Part shown: positions 1 through 8,500 of the stretch, in pieces
How positions within the stretch are numbered: position 1 is the first letter of the stretch
Layout: every line of letters begins with the position of its first letter
NCBI GenBank assembly: GCA_035252155.1
Contig: DATFDL010000755.1
Span: 1 to 30,815 of the forward strand
Source of the DNA: JAICLL01 sp035252155
GTDB lineage: Bacteria > Planctomycetota > Planctomycetia > Pirellulales > JAICIG01
DNA length: 30,815 bases
Direction of reading: 5' to 3'
Translations under genes and position numbers: made by a program
The notes under the pieces: model-generated
What the model saw: the letters and a program-made list of their open reading frames with translations, nothing else
What the model was told of the DNA's origin: nothing
Databases searched by the model: none

Positions 1-51
1 CGTTCTAGCGGTCAATCATCGCTCCGCCGGGGCAAGCCCGGACGGTGGCGT

Positions 52-76
52 CCCGTAGGATGACCTTCCTAGGTCG
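52..76 (+). repeat. 25-bp dispersed repeat, copy 1
   Basis: The 25 bases here recur without mismatch at 3629-3653. The unit contains two overlapping small inverted repeats (TAGGA/TCCTA and GACCT/AGGTC). It lies upstream of the leucine-rich-repeat gene. The rest of 1-132 shows nothing else I can identify. Confidence 0.8.
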
Positions 77-132
77 TTGAGGAATACGCCTGAGACGTTA
101 CCGGAACCGAGCCCGCATCAAACAGATTCGTA

Positions 133-924
133 ATGGCACGAATGGCAGCTAACAAACCTCGTCTCCGCTGGCTCCAATTCAGCATGCGCACGTTGCTCGT
201 CGCGTTGACGTTCTTGGCAATCTTGCTGGGCGGATGGGTGAACCGGGCGCGGCGACAGCGTGAAGCGGTGGCGGCGATCCGCGCGGCCCACGGTGAGGTG
301 CGCTACGATGATCAGTTCGGGAAGGCAAGAGAGGTGTTGGCGGCAAGAAGGAGCCTACTCGGCCGACTCACGGGCTGGTTGGATGATAGCTATCTCCGGG
401 ACGTAGTCGCTGCCTTTCTCGATAACGACGACACGTTCGACGGAACCGCGTTTCACGCCATAGCGGCCCTCCCAGACATTAAGTACCTGGAGCTCGGCAC
501 GTGGATCAAAGACGCGAACCTAGAAAGCATTGAGGGACTTGCGAAACTCCGTCATTTGGCGCTGCGGTCGCCGCAGCTCACAGACGCGGGGCTTGTCCAC
601 TTGACGCCCTTAAAGCGCCTGACCTATTTGGCGATTTGGGACAGCCAAATAAACGGAACAGGTTTGAAACATCTGCGTGGCCTGACAAAACTCAAGAATC
701 TTAACTTGGGCGGCACATGGGTTGATGATGCGGTTTTATTACAGGTCGCAGAAATCCCGACTCTGAAGTCAATCGAGCTTGTCGACGCGAACGTCACGGA
801 CATCGGACTCTCGCATCTAACGAAGATGGCATCACTGGAGTCGCTCGTGCTGTCTGGAACTCAAGTCACCGAGGAAGGGCGGCGTGCGTTTCGGCAGGCG
901 ATGCCCAAATGTAAACTCGAATGA
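133..924 (+). CDS. membrane-anchored leucine-rich-repeat protein
   Basis: This 263-residue protein has one hydrophobic anchor (about residues 18-38) just after a basic segment with the motif LQFSMRTLL, followed by a soluble region. From about residue 105 it carries five or six leucine-rich repeats of the RI/cysteine-containing type, recognisable by L-x-x-L-x-L spacing and recurring TDAGL/TDIGL-like turns. It ends in a PKCKLE tail of the kind seen in planctomycete LRR proteins. Such proteins are usually taken to be protein-binding scaffolds; no catalytic motif is visible. The start at 133 (ATG) has another in-frame ATG at 142, so the exact N-terminus is open. Base composition is less GC-rich than in the neighbouring gene. 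The partner and the physiological role are unknown. Confidence 0.75.
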   Translation: MARMAANKPRLRWLQFSMRTLLVALTFLAILLGGWVNRARRQREAVAAIRAAHGEVRYDDQFGKAREVLAARRSLLGRLTGWLDDSYLRDVVAAFLDNDDTFDGTAFHAIAALPDIKYLELGTWIKDANLESIEGLAKLRHLALRSPQLTDAGLVHLTPLKRLTYLAIWDSQINGTGLKHLRGLTKLKNLNLGGTWVDDAVLLQVAEIPTLKSIELVDANVTDIGLSHLTKMASLESLVLSGTQVTEEGRRAFRQAMPKCKLE

Positions 925-954
925 TGCGCAGGCATGGATAGGTAGCTCGTGAAG

Positions 955-991
955 CCGGGGCATCGCTTAGGCTCTGCCCCAGCCACCGGCC
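955..991 (+). repeat. GGCATCG/CTCTGCCCCAGCC-type dispersed repeat, copy 1
   Basis: This 37-bp stretch, just upstream of the VWA gene, matches 15255-15290 (same strand, one indel and a few changes) and the complement of 15212-15244 (about 31 of 33 positions). It is therefore one of three copies of a dispersed repeat in this window. Confidence 0.75.
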
Positions 992-1012
992 CTGGCTGAA
1001 GAAAAGCAGTAT

Positions 1013-3565
1013 ATGAACACCACCCCCTTCAGCCTCGAACTAACGCAGCCCGTCTGGCTGTTGGCGACGGCCGCGCTGCTGGTGGTGGTCTATTACTTCT
1101 TCCGCAGCCTGGTCGATTTCGCCCGTTGGCAGCGGCTGGCGTCGCTGGCCACACGGGCGCTGATCGTGCTGTTGGTGGTCCTGGCCTTGGCGGGGCTGAC
1201 GTTGGTTCGCCCCACGCACGAACAATATGTCGTGCTGGCCGTCGATCAAAGCCTCAGCGTGGGCGACGAAGCTGCGAAGACCACCGAAGCGTTTTTGAAC
1301 GAGATTGCCGAGCGGCGTGGTCCGCATCGCATTGCTTATCTGCCGTTCGCCGCCGCGCCGGGACTGGCCAAAAGCGATCGCCCGTCAGGCGAGCCGGCCT
1401 TCGACCGCCAAGGCACCAACCTCGCCGCGGTCATCGAAGCCGCGGCTGGCTCGGCGCCGCCCGCCTATGTGCCGCAGATCGTACTGCTGACCGATGGCAA
1501 CCAGACCGAAGGCGACGCGCTGCGGGCGGCGCTGCGGGCCGGCATGCCCGTCAGCACCGTGCCGCTGAAAACCCGCGATGATCCCGAAGTGCAGGTGTCG
1601 TCGGTCAACGTGCCCGCCCAGGTGCGCGAGGGCGAGCCGTTTTATGTCGAGGTGGCCATCGACGCCAACCACGACGACGAAGGCCAGATCGAAGTCTATC
1701 GCGGCGCGCACAAGGTGGCCGGCGAGCGGCGGCCCATCAAAAAAGGCGAAAACCGTCTCCGCTTTCAACAGTCGATCACCGACGAGCGGCTGGCTCAATA
1801 CACGGTGCGCGTCAGCGGGCTGAAGCAAGACACGCTGCTCGACAACAACACCGAGTCGGGCCTGGTGTTCACCGCCGGCAAACCCCGCGTGCTGCTGGTC
1901 GAGAGCGACCCGAAGCTGGCCCAGCACTTCGCCTGGGCGATGGAGCAAGAAGAGATTCAGGTCGACGTGCGTCCGCCGCAGGGCATGCCCGACAGTTTGG
2001 CCGATCTGCAAAACTACGAGCTGGTGATCCTCTCGAACGTGCCGGCCACCGCGCTCACGCAGCGGCAGATGGAGATCGCCCGCACTTATGTGCAAGACTT
2101 GGGCGGCGGGCTGATGATGCTCGGCGGCGAACAGTCGTTCGGCCTGGGCGGCTATTACAAAAGCGTGCTCGAAGACATCCTGCCGGTGCGCAGCGATTTT
2201 GAAAAAGAAAAAGAGAAGCCCAGCCTGGCCATGGTGCTGGTGATCGACAAGTCGGGCTCGATGGGCGGCGACAAGATCGAGCTGGCCAAAGAAGCGGCCA
2301 AAAGCGCGGCTGAGCTGCTGGGCGCCAGCGACAAACTGGGCGTGATCGCCTTCGAGGGCGACACCTATTGGATCAGCCAGATGCAGCCCGCCTCGAACAA
2401 GGGACGCATTTTGGATGACATCAGCCGGCTCGAAGCGGGCGGCGGCACCAATATGTATCCGGCCATGGAAGAAGCCTACAACGCCCTGCAAACCACGGTG
2501 GCCAAGCTGAAGCATGTCATCATTCTGACCGACGGCATTTCGGCCCCCGGCGATTTCGAGGGCATCGCCAACGAGATGGCCTCGAACCGCATTACCATCT
2601 CGACGGTCGGCGTGGGCGACGGCGCCGACGAGGCGTTGCTCGAAGAACTCGCCCGCATCGGGCAGGGGCGCTATTACTTCACCGACGATCCCACGAGCAT
2701 TCCGCAAATCTTCGCCAAAGAGACGGTCACGGCCAGCAAATCGGCGATCGACGAGCAGCCGTTTTTGCCGCAGGTGGTACGGCCCACGCAGGCCCTGGCC
2801 GACATCGACTTCGAGGCCGCCCCGTTTTTGCTCGGCTATGTGATGACACGCGCCAAGCCTACCAGCGAGCTGGTGCTATCGAGCGAAAAGGGCGACCCGC
2901 TTTTGGCCTGGTGGCGATACGGGCTGGGCATGACCGTGGCCTTCACCTCCGACGCCAAAAGCCGTTGGGCCGCCGAGTGGCTCAGTTGGCCGGGCTACGG
3001 CAAGTTTTGGGCGCAACTGGTGCGGCATAGCATGCGTAAGAGCGAGGCCAAGGGCGTGCTGGTCAATGTCAAGCAGCAAGGCCGCCACGCGACCGTGACG
3101 GTCGACGCGATCGATGCGGCCGGCCGCTATCTGAATCAGGCCGAGACCGACGTCACGGTGATCGACCCGCGGCTGGGCAACCGCAAGTTGGCGATGGCGC
3201 AGACCGCGCCCGGTCGCTACGTCGCCCGCTTCGATACTCCGCAAGCCGGGGCTTATCACCTGGAGCTGGCCCAGAAGCAGCAGGGAGCGGTGGTCTATCG
3301 ACAGTCGCGCGGGTTGATGGTGGGTTATCCCGACGAGCTGCGGCTGCGACCCACCAACGAAGCGCTATTAAAATCGGTGGCGCAGGTCACCGGCGGGCGA
3401 TACGCGCCCACAGCGGCCGAGATTTTTGCTGAGAACGACCGGACGGCGCAACGTTCGACGCCGCTGTGGCCTTATCTGATCATGGCCGCCGCCAGCTTGC
3501 TGCTGCTCGACGTCGCTCTGCGGCGGATTGATTTTATGCTGCTCTTCAGTTGGTTGCGGCGGTAA
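1013..3565 (+). CDS. VWA-domain membrane protein with glutamine-amidotransferase-like domain
   Basis: This 850-residue protein has two N-terminal membrane helices (about 13-30 and 47-65). A first degenerate VWA-like region follows (about 70-185, with DQSLS at 78 and LLTDG near 160), then a CARDB-like beta region, then a class-I glutamine-amidotransferase-like fold (about 290-395, with LGGGLMMLGGEQSFG). The canonical VWA domain runs from about 405 to 590, with an intact metal-ion-dependent adhesion site DKSGS at 412-416 and a later LTDG. A final membrane helix lies near 817-836. This is the architecture of large planctomycete VWA/BatA-like proteins, in which VWA domains bind proteins through Mg2+. 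The DUF58 protein often seen beside BatA-like genes is at 16097, not adjacent. The start at 1013 has only a weak purine-rich upstream stretch. The partner is unknown. Confidence 0.85.
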   Translation: MNTTPFSLELTQPVWLLATAALLVVVYYFFRSLVDFARWQRLASLATRALIVLLVVLALAGLTLVRPTHEQYVVLAVDQSLSVGDEAAKTTEAFLNEIAERRGPHRIAYLPFAAAPGLAKSDRPSGEPAFDRQGTNLAAVIEAAAGSAPPAYVPQIVLLTDGNQTEGDALRAALRAGMPVSTVPLKTRDDPEVQVSSVNVPAQVREGEPFYVEVAIDANHDDEGQIEVYRGAHKVAGERRPIKKGENRLRFQQSITDERLAQYTVRVSGLKQDTLLDNNTESGLVFTAGKPRVLLVESDPKLAQHFAWAMEQEEIQVDVRPPQGMPDSLADLQNYELVILSNVPATALTQRQMEIARTYVQDLGGGLMMLGGEQSFGLGGYYKSVLEDILPVRSDFEKEKEKPSLAMVLVIDKSGSMGGDKIELAKEAAKSAAELLGASDKLGVIAFEGDTYWISQMQPASNKGRILDDISRLEAGGGTNMYPAMEEAYNALQTTVAKLKHVIILTDGISAPGDFEGIANEMASNRITISTVGVGDGADEALLEELARIGQGRYYFTDDPTSIPQIFAKETVTASKSAIDEQPFLPQVVRPTQALADIDFEAAPFLLGYVMTRAKPTSELVLSSEKGDPLLAWWRYGLGMTVAFTSDAKSRWAAEWLSWPGYGKFWAQLVRHSMRKSEAKGVLVNVKQQGRHATVTVDAIDAAGRYLNQAETDVTVIDPRLGNRKLAMAQTAPGRYVARFDTPQAGAYHLELAQKQQGAVVYRQSRGLMVGYPDELRLRPTNEALLKSVAQVTGGRYAPTAAEIFAENDRTAQRSTPLWPYLIMAAASLLLLDVALRRIDFMLLFSWLRR

Positions 3566-3601
3566 CCGCGGTGGACGGGTTTTGGTAAGATAAGCTGTGA
3601 A

Positions 3602-3834
3602 GGTTTTGACATTCAAAATCGGCAACGGCCCGTAGGATGACCTTCCTAGGTCGCCCATGCGGCGTACCGTAGGCCTCACGCTCCGCGTGAGGGGGCCGCA
3701 CCACGGCAACCGCCCGCGCCGAAAGTTGCACCGCTTGCCTGCCGCCGGGCCGGCATCACGCGGAGCGTGATGACTACTGTACGCTCTGCCGACCACCGCC
3801 AGCGTCGTAACTACGGATTTTGATTGTCAAAACC
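3602..3834. repeat. nested inverted-repeat (MITE-like) element
   Basis: Outer arms at 3602-3620 and 3816-3834 are complementary with one mismatch in 19. Inner arms at about 3662-3690 and 3757-3785 are complementary at 26 of 29 positions and contain the hairpins TCACGCTCCGCGTGA and TCACGCGGAGCGTGA. The whole 233-bp unit can fold back on itself. It carries no ORF that looks real. It occupies most of the 352-bp gap between the VWA and hydrolase genes. Confidence 0.7.
3629..3653 (+). repeat. 25-bp dispersed repeat, copy 2
   Basis: This is an exact copy of 52-76, located inside the 3602-3834 inverted-repeat element between its outer and inner left arms. Confidence 0.8.
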
Positions 3835-3836
3835 GA

Positions 3837-3870
3837 GTAGGGTGGGACGAGCTTGCGAGTCCCACCCTAC
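3837..3870 (+). repeat. REP-like palindrome with GAGCTTGCGA loop, copy 1
   Basis: Perfect 12-bp arms (GTAGGGTGGGAC and GTCCCACCCTAC) flank the 10-base loop GAGCTTGCGA. The same loop, on the opposite strand, sits in the hairpin at 5487-5516. In RNA the stem is strong, but no T-tract follows, so it reads better as a REP-type repeat than as a terminator. Confidence 0.75.
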
Positions 3871-3917
3871 AGACCTCGAACGGAACGCAACCGATTCGAT
3901 ACAACAAGGAGCAACCC

Positions 3918-4598
3918 ATGACCGAACTTACCTGGTTGGGACACGGCAGTTGGCTGGTGCAGACCGGCAACCAGACCTTGCTGATCGACCCGTTTTTAAA
4001 TGACTCGCCCACCGCGCCGGTCAAGGCCGACGGCGTCTCGCCCGATTACATCCTGGTTTCGCATGGCCACGCCGATCACGTATCGGATTGCGCGGCGATC
4101 GCCCGCCGCACGGGCGCGACGGTGATCTCGAACTTCGAAATCTGCCAATGGCTCAGCCAACAAGGCGTCAAGAAAACGATGGCCCACAACCTGGGCGGCG
4201 GCTCGACGCATCCGTTCGGGCGAGTGAAGCTGACGCTGGCGCTGCACAGCTCGGCGCTGCCCGACGGCGCGAATGGCGGCAATCCTTCGGGCTTTTTGCT
4301 TTGGCTGGCCGACGGCGTCATCTATTTCGCTTGCGACACGGGGTTGTTCTACGACATGAAGCTGATCGGGGCGGTGGGCATCGACCTGGCGGTATTGCCC
4401 ATTGGCGATCTATTCACCATGGGGCCGGACGACTCGATCGAGGCGATCAAGCTCTTAACACCCAAGCGCGTCGCGCCCTCGCACTACGGCACCTGGCCGC
4501 CGATCGCGCAAGACGCCGCCGCCTGGGCCGATCGCGTCCGCCGCGAAACAAAAGCCGAACCCTACGTCGTGCCGCCGGGCGGGAAGATCAAGCTCTGA
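3918..4598 (+). CDS. UPF0173 metal-dependent hydrolase (metallo-beta-lactamase fold)
   Basis: This 226-residue protein has the length and pattern of the UPF0173 metal-dependent hydrolases. The metal-binding motif HGHADH is at residues 49-54 and further likely ligands are H110, D140 (in FACDTG) and H189 (in PSHYGTWP). The opening block LTWLGHGSW is typical of the family. The substrate of the family is not established; the fold hydrolyses ester, amide or phosphoester bonds with one or two metal ions. The protein has no signal peptide and should be cytoplasmic. The start at 3918 is fixed by AAGGAG at 3906-3911, six bases upstream. It appears to be a single-gene unit, flanked on both sides by repeat-rich spacers. 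Confidence 0.92.
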   Translation: MTELTWLGHGSWLVQTGNQTLLIDPFLNDSPTAPVKADGVSPDYILVSHGHADHVSDCAAIARRTGATVISNFEICQWLSQQGVKKTMAHNLGGGSTHPFGRVKLTLALHSSALPDGANGGNPSGFLLWLADGVIYFACDTGLFYDMKLIGAVGIDLAVLPIGDLFTMGPDDSIEAIKLLTPKRVAPSHYGTWPPIAQDAAAWADRVRRETKAEPYVVPPGGKIKL

Positions 4599-4630
4599 GG
4601 TCGGCTGCCATCGTCATTTTGCATTTTGAC

Positions 4631-4656
4631 TTTTGCATTTTGCATTTTGACTTTCC
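4631..4656 (+). repeat. TTTTGCA-type repeat, copy 1 (left arm of inverted pair)
   Basis: This 26-bp sequence is the exact reverse complement of 4894-4919, giving an inverted pair about 240 bp apart. A third copy with two mismatches lies at 18855-18880. Each copy contains TTTTGCATTTTGCATT and ends in GACTT(T/C)CC. Confidence 0.85.
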
Positions 4657-4893
4657 CTTGTTCGCGGCACTCTTGCCGCTCCGCTCCGCCCAAGCGATAC
4701 TGCCTGCTCGTTGACTGCTGAATCCTGAACCCTGAACCCTAGCGTTGCCACTCGACGCCAAGCCGCTCTTCCGTCCCGACGTTCTCCGCGCGCACCTGGG
4801 GGCTTTTACGACGCTGCCCGAACGCAGGCTGTGATCGGGCAATCGCCAATGACGGCGTGCGCTCGCTGGGCAGGTGAAGCCGACGCGGCAGTC

Positions 4894-4919
4894 GGAAAGT
4901 CAAAATGCAAAATGCAAAA
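4894..4919 (-). repeat. TTTTGCA-type repeat, copy 2 (right arm of inverted pair)
   Basis: This is the exact reverse complement of 4631-4656. It is followed by one more partial unit to about 4936, so the heptamer TGCAAAA is tandemly reiterated here. Confidence 0.85.
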
Positions 4920-5174
4920 TGCAAATCGCAAAATGGGGGGCAATCAGTGGACAGTGGTTAGAGCGGCGTCGCCGTACAGCGACTGTGCCGTGCAGCGGCT
5001 CGTTCAGCGAACGGCTCTTCCGTAGAATCTGTCGGTAGCTTTCGCCCTGAGTCGCAGCGCGACCGTGCGTTTTGTGAGGGACGCTGGTCAGCGAAGCCTT
5101 GCGCCTCATGAATTCGGTCGACGAGACCCTCAGCAAATTGCGCGTCGCACGGCGGGTGTCCGCCAGTAAGATCA

Positions 5175-5380
5175 ATGCGACAAGCGTGTCGCCTAAGTCG
5201 GCCACTGATTTCTTGCTCGACGCTGAGGTTTTTGGCCAAGGTGCCGGGCGGTCGCGCGCGCGAGGGTTCGTTGCACCGGCGGCTGGCCAACTTTCACATG
5301 GGCGGTGAGTGGTTTCACCTGACGCCCAGAGTGCGCGCGGTCATCGAAGCGGCCATTGCCGTTGATCCGGAGCAGGCGCC
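5175..5380 (+). pseudogene. remnant of a GIY-YIG-like (T5orf172/MUG113) domain protein
   Basis: Frame 3 encodes RFLAKVPGGRAREGSLHRRL directly followed by ANFHMGGEWFHLTPRVRAVI. The order P-G-G, E/R, L-H-R-R-x-A, G-E-W-F-x-L-T-P, then an I-rich helix matches the C-terminal half of T5orf172/MUG113 proteins, which belong to the GIY-YIG superfamily. The N-terminal half (V-K-I-G motif) is not visible in any frame with a plausible start, and no ribosome binding site stands before the ATG at 5175. I infer a decayed gene. The match is by eye only and could be coincidental. Confidence 0.4.
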
Positions 5381-5410
5381 GTCTTTTAACAGGCGTCGCA
5401 GGCGCGCCAT

Positions 5411-5436
5411 CAAAGGCGCAGCGCGCTGCGCCTTTG
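5411..5436. repeat. perfect 26-bp palindrome
   Basis: The 26 bases equal their own reverse complement, with arms starting CAAAGGCGCAGCG. The site lies in the spacer between convergent genes. A long perfect GC-rich palindrome could be a protein binding site, a bidirectional terminator stem or a recombination scar; nothing nearby decides between these. Confidence 0.8.
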
Positions 5437-5486
5437 AACGCAACTTAACCCAAAAGCAAACATGCCGATGACCAGGCGCCGCCCGG

Positions 5487-5516
5487 ATGGTGCGACTCGC
5501 AAGCTCGTCCCACCAT
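5487..5516 (-). repeat. REP-like palindrome with GAGCTTGCGA loop, copy 2
   Basis: Arms ATGGTGCGAC and GTCCCACCAT pair with one mismatch. The loop TCGCAAGCTC is the complement of the loop at 3849-3858. It therefore belongs to the same family as 3837-3870, inverted, and lies 27 bases past the stop of the large minus-strand gene. Confidence 0.7.
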
Positions 5517-5542
5517 ACGGCCGCTCGCACGCTCAACCCGAT

Positions 5543-8500
5543 TTAAGGTTGGTTGCCCGATTCACCTTCCTCGGGTGGCAACTGGGCCAGCACGTCGTCC
5601 CAGGCCATTGGCAAGCGCGGCACGGGTGGGTCGATGTCGCTGAGATCTCCGCCGGTCCACTGCGTACGCTCGGCCAACGCTACCTCTTCTTCCAAGGCGA
5701 TCAGCCACTCCGGCACGTCGAGCCCGGAACCCGCCGGGTGTTCGGTGAACTCTTTCAGTTCCTGTTCCAAAGCTTCGAACGAGCCCGGCGGAAGGCCGTG
5801 CCGGGCTTCGTCGATGGCGGGCGCCACCAACGCCCGCACGCGGTCCATCGTCAGCGGGCGCACCAAGCGCTCGGCAAGATGGTCGGCGACGCTCGGCAGC
5901 CGCACGCCGTAGCGCCGCGTCAGCTCTTCCATCCGCTTCAGGTGCCAGTCGGCGATCTGCTCGGTCCGCTCGGCGATCGCGCGACGCCACGTTTCAGCCA
6001 CCGCTGGCCAGCCGCGCCGCACCAGCACTTCGTGTGCGACCGCCACCGGACGGATATTCCAGGCGATACGGTCGTAGCTCACCTTAAGGCGCAGCCAGTC
6101 GAGCAAAACATGTAGCAGGTCTCCGCGGTCCGATTGCGTCGTCGTGCTGTTGAAATCGCGGAACTCACCGTAATTGTCGACCACGGCCTCGATCACCAGC
6201 GTAAGTTGTTCGACGGCAGTGGCTCGGGGAATCGCGCGGTCCAGATCTTCCAAGAGCGACCATTCGGGAGCGGAGTCAGGATCGGCTTCGAGGCTGCGCA
6301 GAAAGGCGTCCACGCCTTGGTGCAGGATCGACCGCAGATAACCTAAGTTCATCAAAAAGCGGGGCGTAAACACCTCGCGGCCATAGCGCTCGATAAACGT
6401 CACCAGGGCTTGCCAGCGATCGTTGTCGGCCACGCGTTCGAGCACCGACAACCGCACCGAGCGGCTATGGTCGAGCCAACCCTTGAGCAACGATTCGGTG
6501 ACGGCTTCGAGTGCGTCGAGCAAGTCGGCCGCGCGGTCATCACCTGGATTTACGTCGGCGGCGGACGCGGCGTCGGCCAGGGCTTCGACGATACCGCGAT
6601 AGCCGGTTTCAAATAGCCGATCGAATTCAGTAATCGCGCCCTCGCCTTGCGGTCGCTGCCGCTCCATCGCTTGGCCAGTCGCGATCAACTCCGCGGTCTC
6701 GGCCAGTAAACCTAGCCGCGGCAGGCCGCGCAACAGCGTCAGCAGCAATTCGTGCAGCGACCGCGCGGCGACGATCGCCGCCGGCGCTCCGCCGCGGCCG
6801 AGCGGCACATACAAGATGAGTTGCTGACCGATTGCCTCGCGCAGAGCGGGACATTGCTCGGCCACTCGGCCGGCTTGTCCCGCGAACATGGCGCGCAACA
6901 GATTGACCGCCGTCGCTTCCCAGCCCGCGAACGCCGTGGCGTCGACGGTCGTGGCGCAGGCCGCCAGCCAATGGCCCGCCGATGTCGTCTCGACGGCGGC
7001 CAGCACGACGCGGGCTAACAGTGATTCTTTGACCTGCCGTTGGCGATCGTATTCGACCAGCGACTCGCGCGTGCCGGTGGGTTGGCGCAGCTCGTAGCGC
7101 TGAACGGTCCGCGCCAGGTGCAGCAGATCGCGGCGGTTGGCGGCCGCACGCGCGAACCAGCCCGTGGCGGTCTCCCGCATCGCTGGCTGGTCGGCGGCGA
7201 CCAACGCGGCGCCGACCGCTTGCTTCCAGAGCCGGGCCAGCGTAATCAAAAAGTCGAGCCGGGCAACCATTCGACGGGCCTCGGCTTCCAGCTCAAACTC
7301 GCTGGCCGGACCCTCGCCTTCGAGCATGCTGGCGTCCAAACCATCATTGGTGCTGTCGCGATAGGACATTTGTTCATAAGCGGCGCCAAACACATCGTCA
7401 GCCTCGTCGTCACTCGGCTCGATGTCGCCCGCGAAGTCATCGTCACGCGGACCGATGTCGCCCGTCGTTCGGTCGCCCAGCTCGAATCGCGGCACTTCCC
7501 AATAGGTCTCGGCATTGGCCTCGAGATAATCGAAGAACTTCTTGACCAACAGCCAGTGCTCCGTGGCCGGCTGATCGGCTGCTCCGAGCCGGGCCAGCCA
7601 GCGCGAGGCGAGCGCCGCGAAAGCATGCTCGCCGTCGGCCAGCGGCACTTGTTCGGCCTGGCCGAGCCACTGCACCAGCAGCGCCATCGATGCCACGAGA
7701 TCGCCCTGATCGATAAGGGCGGCTACCACTAGGGCGTATGACTTGGGCGAGTCGAACTGATCGACATGGCCGCGCCAAAAGGCCAGATTGCCCGACGCCG
7801 CGCCGGCTTCTTTCCAGGCGCTCAGGACTTCGGCCACGCGGTCGGCCGAAGCTACGGACTCGCGCCCTGAAATGTGCTCGACGCCGCTGACTTCGAGCGT
7901 GGCGAATTGGTCCCACCAGCGGGCGCGTCTTTCCAGTCGCCGCGAAACGGTCTTCGCGAGGGCCTGATCGCCGCGGGCCGCCGCCAGGCCCTCGATCCGC
8001 GCCAACAGCCCGAACATCTGGCGGACGACCTGCGTGAGCACGTCGACACGGTGATCGCGCACGCTGTTTTCCATCGCGGGGAAGAGGCTGAATTGACCCT
8101 GAAAACCCAATATGTTCCACGGATCGACCAGCGCGCCGCACTCGATGGCTCGCTCGAGCAGGTCTTCGATTTCGGGGGCGAAGGCAGCCGCTTCAGCCAG
8201 CAGCCCGCGGTCGAGCGCGTGATGCCCGGCCGTCAGCCGCCCGTTGATTTCGCACAGCATGCGAGCCGACGTCACCGCCACGATCTCGGCTTGCCGGCTG
8301 CTGGCCGCGGGGTACCCCATGCGGGCGAAGATTTGCGCCAGATGCACGTGCTGCAGTTGTCTGGCCCGCAGCCCCGCCAGCCGCGCGTTGAGATGTTGAC
8401 GAGCGCGGCCGAACGGCTGCCGCAGCGCCGCGGCCTCGGCGCGGAGCCGTTCGCCGTGCGAACCGCTCAGCCCCGCCAACAGCCGTTCGTAGAATTCATC

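Larger units (their letters stand above)
4657..5542. other. non-coding spacer with repeats and a gene remnant
   Basis: The 4599-5542 gap between two convergent genes holds no intact gene that I can support. It contains the 26-bp inverted pair, a short tandem TGAACCC duplication near 4725-4740, a probable gene remnant (5175-5380), a perfect palindrome (5411-5436) and a REP-like hairpin (5487-5516). The other reading frames have no recognisable protein features. Confidence 0.6.

Noticed and set aside
1385..2707. 440-residue minus-strand frame opposite the VWA gene
   Set aside because: It is a GC-driven shadow of the VWA coding frame, with a repetitive His/Leu/Ala composition and no ribosome binding site.
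4658..4842. small frames in the 4599-5000 spacer
   Set aside because: They depend on the TTTTGCA repeat for length and have no ribosome binding site or domain.
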